From: Paracyclopina nana
Lineage: Eukaryota > Arthropoda > Copepoda > Cyclopoida > Cyclopettidae
Direction: 5' to 3'
DNA length: 64,000 bases
Assembly (NCBI GenBank): GCA_019096065.1
Contig: JAGUCH010000006.1
Location: forward strand, 3,802,001-3,866,000
Shown here: positions 18,557 through 32,700 of the stretch, piece by piece
Position numbering within the stretch: position 1 is the first letter of the stretch
Layout: the number at the start of each line of letters is the position of its first letter
Made by a program: the position numbers and the translations under genes
The notes under the pieces: model-generated
The model's input: only the letters and a program-made list of their open reading frames with translations
Told to the model about the DNA's origin: nothing
Databases searched by the model: none

Positions 18557-21500
18557 AGCAGCGCAGGCAGAGATGCCATTTTGGGCAATCTCGGAATAAG
18601 AGCCCGGAAACTACTGCATTATTAGCTTAATCACTTCCAGCAACTCAAACATGTCATGCCTTCTTATCATACTATTAAACAATTAAGGCTAGCTAGCTGA
18701 TCCCTTAAAAGGGTATTCGTTGAATTTAGTGCATCACTAAACAGTAGCTGTAAGCCATTTCAGGTGTCAGTTCTCGGATTTGAATGAACTTGCATCATGA
18801 GGCCCCCGGCTGGGTTGTTTTGCGGCTGTGGCCGCAGCTACGGCGTGGCCTTCAGTTTCGGCCGACGCGTTGCGACGCTTCGAAACGCATCGTTGTGGAA
18901 GAGGAGCCGACAGAATCGTCGGCGTCGCGGCCGCGGTGAAAAACGTGCCTGACCTTCTGGATGTTAAAGAGCGCTATGGGCTTTGGTTTGGTGGAAGCCC
19001 AAGAAGATCTTCTTCAGCCAGTCAAGTGTCGCGGGGCCCCTCGAGCAGCGCGCTTACATCAAGTGACTTTTTTCACCCCATCTCTCATATTCCGCCAAAA
19101 ATGCGGCCCTGTTGAGTGACCAAGTTTGGTGTGACCAGCAGCCCTGAAATTTGTTGAAAAAAATAGACTCTTTGCTCAAAGTGGACCCTTGCTTTATTTC
19201 GCCATAGGAAAGCCGAATGTGGCTTTTTTGGCTGGCGGAGATATGACTCCTTACCACTTCTATAGCATAGGTAAGAGCATTTAAAAAAAATAATTTGGAT
19301 AGGCTGAGCTAAAAAGCTGCGAGTGTCACGTATGACATTTGGCATTTGGGTTTCCCTTTTGACACAATTTTGTTATTGCTTTGGGCTGTTGCACTTTTTT
19401 CATCGCAGCCAGGGATGCTGCAAAATTACACATTTATATTAAAGGTCTGCTTTGAGGGAAAATGGTGTATGGTGCTAGAGGAGTTGATATTTATGAGCTT
19501 CCATTCAGCCAACTCGACATTTCCAATTTCGGATTTCAAGCAACTCTAACTGCAAACAAGCATGACAACCTCAAAAATGATTTACAATAACGATTCCATA
19601 TACAGAGCAAACAACAGGCTAATCCTTTTTTTGTAATGATAAGCAATAACTCAATCTTTTTACATCCTGTTGCTTCAGGAATGATGGTTTGTTTTTGGAG
19701 CTGAAGAGAAAAAGTTGGAGCAAAGGGTGATGATTTGATAATAGAGCTTGAATTTTTTTAGCACCGAATTCTTACGAACAGCCAAGTTGGAATGCCTCTG
19801 TTGGTCACGTACTTTATTGAGACTGTCAATTCAGCTTTTAAAATCCATTCCATATAAGAACAATTGCATTAAAAACAGAGCTACTGCAACAACGCTTACT
19901 GCTTGGTCCATTCGGATTATTTTTGCAATAAATAACCCCATTTCATGCTCTCGAACTGAGGATACAGAACAAGGTTCGCTTTCAGCAGCAGGTGGCAAAA
20001 AGGCCTACTCTTTAAGGGCATGCTAAAGATTTATGAGTATCTTTTGGATTTTCCTCGTGAATACTGATTTTTTTGAGCCAACAAAATGCATTTTTGTCAT
20101 TCCATTGGTAGCAGTCGAAGGTTGGCTGAGATCAAGGAGAAAATTGATCATCTCATGTCACAACAACAGCCCTTGACATCCTTGTCAACGTTGTAAAGCT
20201 TCATCCTTGAGTAATTGATGAGTGACTGGCTGCCTGTCTTAACATTAGCCCAATTTGCTTCTGCTTAACAAAAGGAGCTCGTTTTGGGCCCTTCATTCAA
20301 CACCTTTTGTGAGGCTTTTCGGTCATCTCACTTCTCTTGATTAAGACGCATGGCTCCCATTATTCATGTCTAGGAGAAAGAACCAATCATTTATTGCAAA
20401 CTTCTCAATGCAATGTGAGCTCGCAAAGCTCGCACAGTACTTTGATTAGCTTTGACTGCCACTCAATTTCACGAAGCTATGTAGCCCTAAAAACCATACG
20501 TATTTTTATGAGGTTCAAAGCATGTTCTAAAGGAGCTAATCAGCACACGCATTAAAGTCATTATTGCACAGCAAGATTGGATAACCTTAATAAATAACGT
20601 TTCATCTGACAATGTGTGATCGATCCAATTAGCCAGCAAATCGGAAGTAACTGTCGTGGCTTCTTCTTCTTTGAGATGCAAAATATTGATGAGCTGTACT
20701 GCATTGCAAAATGTTACTGTGAATTTTTCCCAATTTTTTTATGTTAAAGCATTGTTTGTATAGAACGCGCGACCTCATCAAAATATGAAAATCCAATCTA
20801 GATTTTCCTGAGCTAATCAAAGAAGCATCCACCGAAGGTCAGGTCAAAAAATAGTGATGATGAGCCTCTCCTTTAAGATTGTGCTGAAAATGAGCTCAAT
20901 TTCCTCTGTCCTTCCCTGCATTTTATTTTCCTGTCACTTATGATAGACTACTTTCGGGGCGATTTTGTGTCATCTCTCAATATCGCAAAAGAGGAACATT
21001 TTCAGCCTTGAATATTGATGTCGTGACATATTTTTTACACCCACCCAATTTCCCAATGGCACGAACTAGGATCAATTTTGAGCGCGTTAGATGTAGGAAA
21101 ATTAGGGGGGCTACAACTAGTGAAGCACAAAGGTTACCCGATTCATCCCCTAATTGAGGTCTTTAGTGAGTGCTTTTTGGAAAAATTCCTCACATTTGAT
21201 ATATAAGGCAAGCATGAAAAACTGAAAACTAGCAATATTTGGTTTTTATTTTTATAGCCAATTTTGGATGTCATGAAATTAACTAATGAAGCAAGCAAGT
21301 GAAATAAGCTTACATTTTTAACAGCAGCTGCTTGAAAACTAGAGATGAGTAATTATGTAAGATTGCAGTAGTTGCATGACATGAAACTTCTTCATCTATG
21401 AAAGATTCCTTTAGCTTGACCCTCAACTCCAATTTCATGTCAACTTTAGACTTCCTCTGTAATCAAGCGTCCTAATTAATTCCGTGTTCACCAACAACAT

Positions 21501-22725
21501 CGCAGATGAAAAATCAGTTCATATTACGAAACTCATTTCCAAGCTCAACTCGATGGGATGATGCAGGATACGTAAATTAGCCAATTCTGAAAGAATTGAG
21601 GCAATCGAGCTCTATTTTGGCTCTTCAAGTATTCGGATGCTTCCATATCTGTATTTGAATGTAGGCTTAAGGAACCTCCAAATAAATTGAGCAATGACTC
21701 TTTTTTTCCAAAGCTATGCTCGGAATCGATTGATTTTACCACTACCATATTGCATTAAAATTCTATTTCAAGCCTCTTACTTGGCAAAAATTCTGCCAGA
21801 ATTAGGATACTGCTATTAAAGCAGAGCAATGTGCTTATTTCTATGCATTATGGGGCTGATAGACAGGGCTGTGCTCGCGACGTAGTCACGCGTTCTACAT
21901 TCTCATCCATCACCTTCATCAAGGTCAATCAAGGCTAAGAATTAAGGATGCACAATAATAGCATTTTTAAGAGCAATTGTTCCTTGAATTTCATAAGACA
22001 ATCTAATTATAAAGCTTGCGTTCGTTCATGCATTCAGTAGGAGTGACAAATCAGTTTTTAATTGGGTCTCATATCAAAGATTGGCCCCTTTGAGCCAAGC
22101 CACCTCACAAAAGGCTACTTTTTTATACGCGTAAGAAATTAAGACAAAGGCCTATATTTGACCATCTTCCACACGGCTTATGACTCTTGATTTATAGCAC
22201 TGTTTCAAAAAGTTCGTCCATTCCAAGAAAAAGTCACATGAAAAACGTGATTGGAATTGACATTATAAGGCCCATAAACCACGACCAATTTTGAGAGAGA
22301 GAGAGGGTAATATTTTAGGCATTGGCATTCCAATCAAATTCAGATAACATTTACAAGCTAGCACCTTTAAAATTCTGGCAAATCATACTCAATGCCTATT
22401 ATGCACCTTTGTTTACTGGCAGTATGCATATAACCGAAGATGATTTGCTAACAATGCTTTGAATAAATAGTCAGGAAATATTGCAACAATGAATTGCAAG
22501 GTGACAAAGTGGTCACCACCATCTTCTTGCACTATTTCATCGCGATGGTCACGTTTCAAAAGGAAGACCTTTTGCCAACTCATCATCAATGAAGCTAATT
22601 TTATTTCTTGACTGGCACGAAAACTTTTTTATTTCCTGCATCGTTGCCCCTTAATTAGGGTTTATAATAAAGGAAACTCACTTGACAGGAAGATAAATGA
22701 TCCATTTCCTTGCTGTGTTTTGCAG
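18557..22725. other. Intergenic or 5' intronic DNA upstream of the chitin-binding gene
   Basis: The signal-peptide exon of the chitin-binding gene should lie here or further upstream, but I could not identify it. It should end one base into a codon. Apart from a CpG-rich patch at 18790-19060, I see no supported feature. Confidence 0.45.
18790..19060. other. CpG-rich patch next to the retrotransposon
   Basis: About 270 bp rich in G, C and CpG (GGCCGACGCG, GTCGCGGCCGCGG), unlike the AT-rich DNA around it. An open frame on the plus strand covers 18828-19115 (95 codons) but has no recognised domain. It could be a promoter-proximal exon, a gene relic or a small CpG island. Confidence 0.35.
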
Positions 22726-25700
22726 GCATTCTTCTCGTGGCCTTCACACTAGCCTCGCCAGCCTCCGGCCAAGTGAGGCCACCAAACTTCTCCCCAGATG
22801 CCATACCTGAAACGAGCTTCACTTGCGAAGACAAAATCACTGGTGGTTACTATGCAGATCAAGAGGCTGAGTGTCAGCTGTTCCATGTGTGCGTTCAAGT
22901 CTCCGAGTATGAGGTAAGCTGTTAACTATGTTTTGTGAGAGGCAACAGCGAGCGTCTCATCTTTTTCCCGGATGACGGTGTCAAACGGCATTAAATCGAT
23001 ACATATCTGAGCAGCTTTGAAATATGATAGGGCATATCAGAGAACCTATCAAATGTCATGATGGGCTACAAGTGAATAAAAAGTCAATTTTTTATGCTCC
23101 ATTATAACGACTTTTTCACCACAAACTCAAAACTGCATCAAAACTGCATTCTCTGGCAAATTAGTAGGCTTTATTCTCGCGATGTTATTCAATCTGGCAA
23201 TAATTTAACACCATGCCATCACATTATCTTGGCTGATGAAAAACTGATTTAGTGCTGTAATAAAGCCACTCTCGTTTGAGTTATTGAATCTGCACGCAAG
23301 GTTTCATTTAATAGCTTTTGGGGTGAGCTGACCATCCATCATAAATTGAACACCTTAGGTAATTTCGACGCGAGCCCATAGAGACAACAATAAGAGTGTA
23401 ACATATCACACATTTATTTATCCTCGAGGGCCTTTAATTTGCAGCAGCAACTAATTTCTAGCATGAGGTCATCCTCAGCTTTCAAGGATACCACAAAATT
23501 ACCCTTCATAAATACCATGACGCAAACTTTATTCAAGGATGATGCCTTGCATTTTCAACTTATAGGCTAACGTATGCAAATGACACAGTCTATGATTATT
23601 TAGTGTTTGCCTAAAATGGCAGTTGAAGGTATCATCTGCTCGAAATTCCAACTGTAAAAACATGACATTGCAGTCGAGGGCAAATTAGCCCGCTCTAATT
23701 GCTTTTTACAAATACGGAATCTTAATAAGCATAACTGCAAGTACGATGACTTGCAAGTTTCGCCTATTTTAAGGTTATTCATATAGCAGCTCTAAAATTA
23801 CAGGCACACAGAGAAATCGTTCCATGCTGCTAGTCTTCCTCGAAAACAGACCATTTGATGCATACCGACGCGCATCAGAAAAAAAGTGATCTAAGAGCAC
23901 CAATTACGAGCCGGTTAAGGCACGATTCGCAGCTAAAGTTGCTCAGACATTTTTTGTTACTGCCAAGCTCCAGCAAAGAGACCATGACCTCTATGGAAAA
24001 TGTCGTCTATACATAGCAAAAGGAAAATTCTTCTAGCTGCCTAAAGGAAGGAAAAACTGGGGATGTACTGAATTTTTTTCGTTTTCTTGCCAACTCGAAT
24101 GTCATCTTTGCCTGTCGGCACTAAATAATTGGCTTGATCAGAGATTAGTTAATTGTAAGAAAAAATGAGGCTGTATGTAATTAACCTAACAGCACTGGGA
24201 TTCAAGGATGATGCAGAAAAAGCAAATATCAGGACGTGCACAGCAGGCCATTTTGGGGGAAATAAGATCTCAGTGGGATGCAATTAGACTAGATTTTAAT
24301 GAATGAGCTCTTGTTTTTTACTTATGTGCAATTTTCAAAGCATATTACAGCTTTTTATAGGGCCATTACGTATTGCCTTAATGTGGAATCGAGCATACTT
24401 TCGCGTCACCTCGTAAATGTCAAAGTTTTGTCGATTGTCGGTTCCATTTCTCATCTCGAGCAGCATTATTATACTGTGACAGCGCCTGTAGTGGGTTGCT
24501 GCTACTGAAAAACCGCGAAAACGGCCTTGAACATTTGAAAAGGTGCAATATGAAAACCCATAATCGATGAATGCTGCTGCAAAATGTTAATTTGAAACAC
24601 ACTATTACTTCGCTGCTGGAGCAGTAGGCGTACGTGCGTCTATTTTTGGAGAAAAACCTTCAATTTTTTCCATTTTCTCCGACCACTGAATTCTGTTCAA
24701 AGAGCAACATTTTTCCCCAAGGTAAAAATTGGCCAAGAACAGAACCCAAGCCCAAATAAGGAGTGGCCTTAGACATAAAGTTGCAAAATCAATTATTGCT
24801 GTGGTAGGTCAAGAGCACGTTATTTATGAAAGCTTAAGAATTCATTTTAGTGTATAACAAAGAAAGGAAATGCATTGTGTGTTCCCACGCATCGTTACTC
24901 AGGCAGTTTCTTAATTTGGAGGAAAGGGTTAATTGTTACCTAGGAGTTCATCATTTCCAGCTGAGCCGTCATAGAAATGCTGAAGAAAAAAGTCAGCCAA
25001 GGTTCACTGGAAATAATTTCAATGCCAAAGCCAAATGAACTTTTACCAATGCTGATCATCTTCACAACTCTCGTACCTATATGATTATTGCAAAAAATAT
25101 GGGAAACTAATCATAGCCTTGCTGTTTTATTTTCAGTTCCAAGATTTTCGGTTCCTGTGCCCCAATGACACAGTGTTTGACCAACAAAATCTCGTCTGCA
25201 CCAACTGGTTTGAGGTGGATTGTCGCCAGTCTGTCTCCTTCTTCTTCCAAGGAGTTGGCCTGAGAACTGTGGCCAAAACGAATAATAACAACAACCAAAA
25301 GCCAGCAGCTCCTCAAGAGCCCAGACAAGAAGAAGAAGAAGAATATGAATACGAATACACCTACTCAGACTATGACGATCAGAATCGTTTTTTAGCCAAT
25401 AGTACGCCATCACCGGCCTCTGGAAACGACGGTGTTGGCGGCGGAATTCGAGGCCAGGGTTTCCAGAATTCCAACAACATCGACCAAGACTTCAATGACG
25501 ACGAAAGAGTTAGGCCAAAAAGGCCGCCAAAAACCACCACTGCCATTCCAATCAGCGTGACGACCACAAGAAGACCACCGAGAGTCAAGTCCAATTTGGC
25601 GGCGAATAAAAGGCCCACAAAAAGGCCTACAATCAGGCCTGAGGTGCCAGTCGAATTCACTCAGCCTGACATCACTGACGATAGATCGAAAGACCCTTTC

Positions 25701-28700
25701 AAAAATCCTCCTTTGATCAGTGCTGATGGGAAGAAGCCACGAGTCAAATCCAATTTAAACACAGGTAGCGTTAATGGTGGCTTTGCTGCTACCCATGAAA
25801 AAACAGGGGTGAAATCCAGCCAAAAGGTCAACTTTGACGAGGATGCCTTCAAGTTTGTTCCACCCCAAGAAGAGTTGGTCGTGGATTATGAAGTTGAGCT
25901 CAATGGAGGTTTCGACCAAAGTTTCACTCTGAGCAATGGGCCTGAAGTTAGGCCTGATGGTAGGCCTCCTAGAATCAAGGCTAACATTGAGGCCATCAGA
26001 CATAACCAGGGACGCAAGATTGTACAAAGCCCAGTGTCCACTGAGAGTCCATTTGATGCCATACTTCCGAATGCCAAGCCCTTCACCCAAACACCACTGC
26101 CCCCAGCTCCAATAGTGGAGCCATCCAGGGAAAAAATTCAGGATGTGCCCAACAACTTTTTCGTCACTGAACGTACCCAAAATTCAGGTCCGAGAGTCAA
26201 GTCCAACATTCTGGCAGGAAAGGCCAACACAGGTCAACGCAATAGGGTTGTCATCCCTCAAGACCAACTTCCTGGTGCCCTATCAAGATTGCCCACAACT
26301 CCTCAACCTGCAGTGGTCACCACCACTCAATCTCCCACATTTTTCCACTCATCCACATTGTTGTCCATCTTCGATGACTCTGAACAATCTGAGTTTAACG
26401 AGCCAGAGTTTATCGATGAGATCGACGAATTTGAGTTGCCAGCTGTCACCACCACTAGCCGGCCTTTTATTCCTCCATCTCCAACGCGAAGGCAAAGGCC
26501 ACGAGTTAAATCTAACATTTTGGTTGCTCGCAAAAATAAATTCCAATCGCAGCAAGGACAGCCCGAAAAGACCAGATCCAGGGTTCAATTCAACAACGTC
26601 AAATTTGTGTCTAATGTAAATGAAAATGAGGTCGATGATGATGGCATTGCTGACGAAGTGGACGATGGTAACAGATGCTCAAATCCATTTAAATGTCCTC
26701 CCTCGAAACCAGCTGATGGTCGAAAGCCACGTGTCAAGTCGAATATAAAGGCTAGAAATAGAAATTATTTCCACCCTTCAACCAGCCATACAAACCGAAT
26801 TCGAGGCAAACCTTCGTTCAAGAACACCCAACAACAGACCAGAAATGGAAAAGCGAGTCGAAAACCCTTTGAGAAGGTCAGGAACAATGAATTGCCGAAG
26901 AGTTCTTCACTTGAAAATGATGGCTTGAACAACAATAGTGAGAAGCAGGAAGACGAGAAGCGTGATTTTTTCACTGGAACTGCTTTTAGCCAGCAACCCA
27001 TCGTTTTTACCACAGAACGTCAATTTGCTGCACACCAAGGTATTTTTGAAAACGCCATTCAGCAACAACAACTAGAACAACAACAAGTTGTCTCGTCAAC
27101 AACTGAGAGTCTCCTAATGAGCTTGCTCAACCAAATTGAGGAGGACAAGAAGAACAATGTCGAGCCCCTGATTTTCACAAGGCCTGATCACATTCCTCAA
27201 ATCCCACAGGCCCCTCAAATCCCTCAAATAAGAAGAAGACCACAAAAGCCCGTTCAGAGGCCACAAAGGCCTGTTAGGCCCATTTCCCCAACTCCTTCCC
27301 CGCAGACCAGCCCTCCTCCTCCTGCCATCCACTTTACCACATCTACCACCCCATTTTCCATTGTGAGCACCACTGATTTCATTTCAACCACACAGAGGCC
27401 TGGAATTTTGCAACAACAAAGCTCTTCTCCACCAAGAACTCCCAAGCAGCAAAACCAGCTGGGATTGAATGGAGCAGCCATTTCCACAACTGTCAAGCCT
27501 GAATATGAATACTATTATGAATATGAATATGAGGATGATGACTATCAAGGAGGACTTGAGCCACCATCACCAATTGCACCTGAGCCATCTCCACTAACAA
27601 CACAAAACTTGCCTGTGTCCACAACTGAAGCATTCTTGCAAGCAGATTTAGCCTCACCTCAGCCACTTGTAACCCCTCAAGTTCAACAATCTCCAGTGAC
27701 ATTGCCACCCAGACCTACTGTGAGTGATCCAGGGTTTCCACCCATTCCCACTTTTTCCCCTGAACAATTGAGGAAGCAGAGGATTCAGAGTTTCAGACTT
27801 GCTAGACCCCCTAAGGGTTTCCCTGCATTCACAAAGAAGAAGGTTGCTGGAAATAAGCATGATAAAGAGGAGGAGGAGGAAAGTAGTACTCAGTCAACCA
27901 GATTCCCTTTGAAAAGTAGGCCTACTCCATTTGAACCTAGGCCCGAAACCACGCCTGAGATCCAAGCAGATAATGCAGTTCCATTCCCAAGCACAGATGC
28001 AAGGAAACCTCGAGTTAAATCTGATTTGAAGCAAGCTCGCATCAATAGCGGAGTCCCAGCTAGCAGAGAAGCCAGAAAATTCCAGCCCAGTAGGTTCAAC
28101 CAGAAATTGTTCAAAAATCTTCAAAAAGAGCCAGACAGCGAAGAGTTAATCGTTACTACTGAGAGCAGTAGCGGCCTAAATGAGATTACTCAGCCCCCAC
28201 TTGACGTCGAAGAAGACGAGACGGAAATTCCAAGCATCTCAGTTACAACTGAGAATGTTCCTGTGACAACAAGAAGGCTCAGTGTGAAAGATTTATTTGG
28301 CGACCCCGCTGTGAAGCCTGACGGCAGAAGACCACGTGTCAAGTCAAATATTAAGCAAAGATTGGCTGACAATGGAAGAAACTTCCTTGAATCGCAGAAG
28401 ATACCGGTACCCGCCGACCTTTTTGAGCCCAAAAATCACGAAGAAAGGAGCATTGATCAAAGCAAGGCACCGCAAAATCTGCTCGATGAGACAGCTCCCA
28501 TTGTTTCAGTAACTGAACCACCGGTATCTGGCAAGTCAGCTGAATCAGCAAATCACGAGGAAAACGAGGTGCTCAGTCAGCCAGCTGGAAAAGGCAAATC
28601 AAATCTGCTACTGCAGCTGAAGAATGGCAAATTCAAGATTGACCCGAACGAAATAAACCAGTCGAGCGACCATGAACCTCTCGTGAGGCCTGACGGTCTG

Positions 28701-29171
28701 AAGCCGAGGGTCAAGTCCAACATTCTTGCAAATCAGCGGGACCATCATCAAACTCCAAACAATGACAAGAAGAATTATGCATTTAGGCATAGCAAAAAAG
28801 TAGAAGACAGTGACTTTGTGTTCGAGCCAACAACGCTGAGAAATCTGGAGGAGCCAGTGGAGACTTCAACGCCCGAAGTTTTGACAACGACTACAGAACA
28901 TCCGTCAACAGCCACTGAAGAACCTGCAACGACTACCACAGAATTTCCAGTCAGTAGCACACATCCCACATCTCTATTGGATGCATTGTTGTCCACTCAG
29001 GTTCTTAATACGAGAGCTGTGGACCCAACTTTGGCATCTTTGCACGAAAAGATCAAAGAAGAGTTTGAGCAGCAACAAAAATACAGGAGGAGAAAGCGAA
29101 AGAGCAAAAAGAAAGATTTGGGGGGAGAAGAAAACGATGAAGAAGTTGAGGATGATTCAACACCTGTTTGA
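22726..29171 (+). CDS. Secreted protein with one chitin-binding type-2 domain and repeated RPRVKSN motifs (5' exon missing)
   Basis: Two exons join in frame: 22726-22913 and 25137-29171, across a 2,223-nt GT-AG intron. About 1,407 residues are visible; the initiator exon was not found. The start (ILLVAFTLASPASGQ) is the end of a signal peptide. Six cysteines then form a peritrophin-type domain split by the intron: FTC, EAEC, HVC, FLC, LVC, VDC. This points to cuticle or other chitin matrix (CPAP1-like layout). The rest is low-complexity Pro/Thr/Gln sequence with two acidic Tyr-Glu runs and nine copies of a motif like DGRKPRVKSNI, spaced through the chain. The C-terminus is strongly basic (RRRKRKSKKK) then acidic. 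No membrane helix is seen. I do not recognise the exact orthologue. Confidence 0.85.
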
Positions 29172-29689
29172 CCAACAGAGAGCTCTTTCAATCCATGAAA
29201 TTCACTCTGATGTCAATCAATTTGCTCATATTCGATTGCCTTTTGCTCCACTGAGCAAGAATGGCTTCTACTCCTCGCGCGTTTTCATAGGCATTTATCT
29301 CTACTGTGTGTGTCGTGCATAAACCTAGTCCATGAAATGTACCACCGTCTAAGGATGTGGTGGCTATAATCCAAGCTACTGAAGATTTTTCAAGAACGAA
29401 GTCAATTGCTGTGATGAAAAGATCAATTTTCTCTACTTATAAAATTGTTTGCCGATGCTAGTCCTTAGCTTGCTAATGCTACCTGTATGTGACTAGTAAG
29501 CCTCCCATTTCATGGCATATCAAAAGATGACAACACAGATGCCATAGCAATGCCATGCAACCATGTTTTTCCTGCCATTTTTGGATAATGTCCTTGTATT
29601 TTCCCTACTACCACTATATGTAATACGATATATGCTGTAACAACCCTACTCCACAATGGATTTTGTTTTCTGTATAAAAAGTGCTTGAG

Positions 29690-29709
29690 TGTGTGTGTGT
29701 GTGTGTGTG
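29690..29709. repeat. (GT)n microsatellite in the 3' UTR
   Basis: A run of about ten GT units lies 520 nt after the stop codon of the chitin-binding gene. Confidence 0.85.
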
Positions 29710-29743
29710 AGAGTTGTGAAGCCTGTATGATTGATAAACTAGC

Positions 29744-29749
29744 AATAAA
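29744..29749 (+). terminator. Poly(A) signal AATAAA of the chitin-binding gene
   Basis: Canonical AATAAA 573 nt after the stop codon, the first convincing one on this strand. Confidence 0.5.
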
Positions 29750-32700
29750 AGTGATGCTGATGAATTACCATATAAATAGTGCCAGTGTTTCAGTTTGTGC
29801 CTGACCTCACATGAAGCGGAGATTTCAAAAAAAGCTTTGCATTGCTTGCAGGCTCTTTTGAAAATGCAGTTTCGTCGTGGTAATGACATGACACCCGAGC
29901 AAAAAGATGAGGGTTTCCCACAGCAAGTCAGCCCCTTTTTTCAAGGTGCTTTGCATCAGGTCAAACCAAATAGTAGCAGCCAGGTACTTGTAATCAAACA
30001 TTTTTTGCCCTATTTCAGGGCGGAGGAAGCTGATTGAACATGACAAGTGAACACCAAACAATACCGACCAATTGTGCACCAGTGTGCGTTATTAGCAGTT
30101 GTTGAAAAACTTGGGCGTAAAATTGCTCAAAGCTCGATAGAGCAATAGCATTTTTGACACATTTGCGTGGGCAGCGAGCGCTGTTAGCAATGACATTTTG
30201 CTCTTGAAGAAGAAGGGGGTGATTCTTAGAGGAAATTGCTCATGTGGGAAGAGAAACAGCATCGCAAATGATCATTTATTATTATTGCTTGGTATACTAT
30301 AGTATGCTAGCACACAGGATGAGTCGACCTTGACCTCCCCATCATCCAACTTTTAAACTATCAGGGTTTTACTGCGTACGTACGCTCCACAATTGCAGTA
30401 AAAGTGGGGAAGACAACAATACCCAATTTGTGTCCCCAATAAATGTGACACCAATTGACATTGTGTATAGCACAAAGCGGTGCTTTAGTGCGAACGTGCC
30501 TCACTATTTTGGGCGGTTGATAGCACAATGGAAAGAACCGAGTTTCTTGCAGTCTGCGCTGCCAACTGTGGCATAAATGTGGCAAAATGGACCCCCATAT
30601 CTTGTTAGGGTTGCAGTTTGACAATGGAGAATATGAGATAAGCGTTTATGGGCAAGTGAAAGTGACATTTTGACACTTTGTAATCGTGTTTCTGGGTGGC
30701 CTCTAAGCCACACGCACACCTCTTGTTTTTGCCAATTCATGAGATCAAGCCAGCTTTGCACTAATAATTGCATATTCAGCTTTTGTCGATATTTATATGC
30801 ACACACTCGGGAACATAATATAGGAAGTAAGATAGGACTGCATTCCCCAAATGTACAACATACTTGGGCTACACCACAGTATCTTCTACCATGAATATGA
30901 AGAAGATTCCTTTTTTCCACCCACCATGATATTTCAGGCATGTTGCCTTCGTTTCCATGTCTGGATGTTTTTTCTCTAAATATGCTACAATCATTGCGTC
31001 CAATTGCTTGCATGACTACAAGTATGTGAACGAATGGCCAATTAATCAAGGCAAAAAGAGGTGAGCCATATGATGCTCAGTTCCTGCTGGCAACTCATGT
31101 CAGATCTCCTCCACTTGGAAGATGGTCATGACGCTTATTTGTTTGCCTGTTATGACAGAAGTTGATAAAATCTAGACCCACCACAGTCAAGAAGTGTTTA
31201 CATTGTACCTCTCAACTGGAGCATTACATTTTTTGCACTCGGTGCTTGCACAAGCTATTGCAGCCTGTATCTAGGCAAAAGTATATAAATGGGCAATTTC
31301 CTAAATCTCCATTGCATTGTATGCTCAGCTATGGCAGCAGGCTCGTTTATTTTTTAGGTGGAAATCCATCGGCGGTGTGGCATACTATATACGTCCGTAT
31401 ACATTTTTCGCACAAAACAAAAGGTCAAGATTCTGCCAAGGAAAGCCAAGGTCAAAACTCATCATTCTTTGCGCATGAACGGCTTAACACATATGGGCTA
31501 CTAAATATGCATTTCATGCAGGTTTTTCCAAAAGGTCATCTTCTTTTTTTAATCCACTAGCTCGGATCGAGGCGATGTTTTCTTGCTGATGCAAAACTCT
31601 TATTGAAAATATATGCTTGACTGATAACTTTGGCCCCACTGTGCTTTTGATGGCCGAGATCTGAGCAACGATGACCCCAAATATTTGGAGTGAAAAATGA
31701 GTTTCCTTCCATTTCTGGCATAATCTGCCCTCGTGCCCGGCATAAATTTCAAAGTAAAGACTTTTGGTGTCATTGGTTCGTGTTTCGCCTTCTAAAGAAC
31801 GGGCAACAAATGTGTCTTCCACGCGAGTGCATAATTGATGGATGTCTCCTTGCATAACCTTGGATTCTTAGCGAAGATGCTTAACTCTTCGGCTATTGAT
31901 GAGGTATTTTAATTTGCCTCTTTTGAGCCTCAATCACGACCCCTCGTCTTTGGGTTATCAGCGAAAGCATCACATGTTTAAGCCTCATAAAAAAGTGTTG
32001 ATGCAGTCTATGAAAAATTCGAATATTAATATAAAACGCTTTTCAATACCACATGGGTTAGGAGGATGCGTCAAAAATGCGCGTTAGCTCACTTAAATAG
32101 AGTAGGAAATAAATTAAGGCAGAATATGAGCATCTCACGCAAAGCCACTCGACGCAGAATTTTCAACCTTCCAATTGGATTATGATTTCGGCATTAAACA
32201 ATGATCAGAGACGCTGAAAAATCTTCACAGCATGAGGTCCAGGATCATCCAGCACTAAATCCAAATGACCGCGGCCGCCATTTAATTTTCAAGCGGATAT
32301 CAATGAAATATTCCAGCAGCTAAGAAGTCAAATAGCAGAAGGTTTGCTTGCGGTTTTGAAAAATTGCGTGCTACAAGTTGAAGCGGATAAAGGATATGCT
32401 TATTAGGCAATTTTCTTTCTCATCAATAGCATTGCTTGGGATAGGCCCAAAGAATTTGAAGCAGAGCATACGATATGTTTTAAAACCCTTTTTTCGCCAA
32501 TCACAGGAAATGAGTGGTTGTAGTACAGCAATGAAAAGATGGTATCAATTTTCATCGTTCCAAAGGTTAATGCGCTGCTCTTCAATTTATGGCGAATGAA
32601 TTGACCTTGGGCCTCTTCCAGAAATTGCCGGGGAAACGAGCTGGCTGCTGACATGAAAATGGGCCCTTCTATGATTTCATTAGTGTGTTTCAGAATGTCT

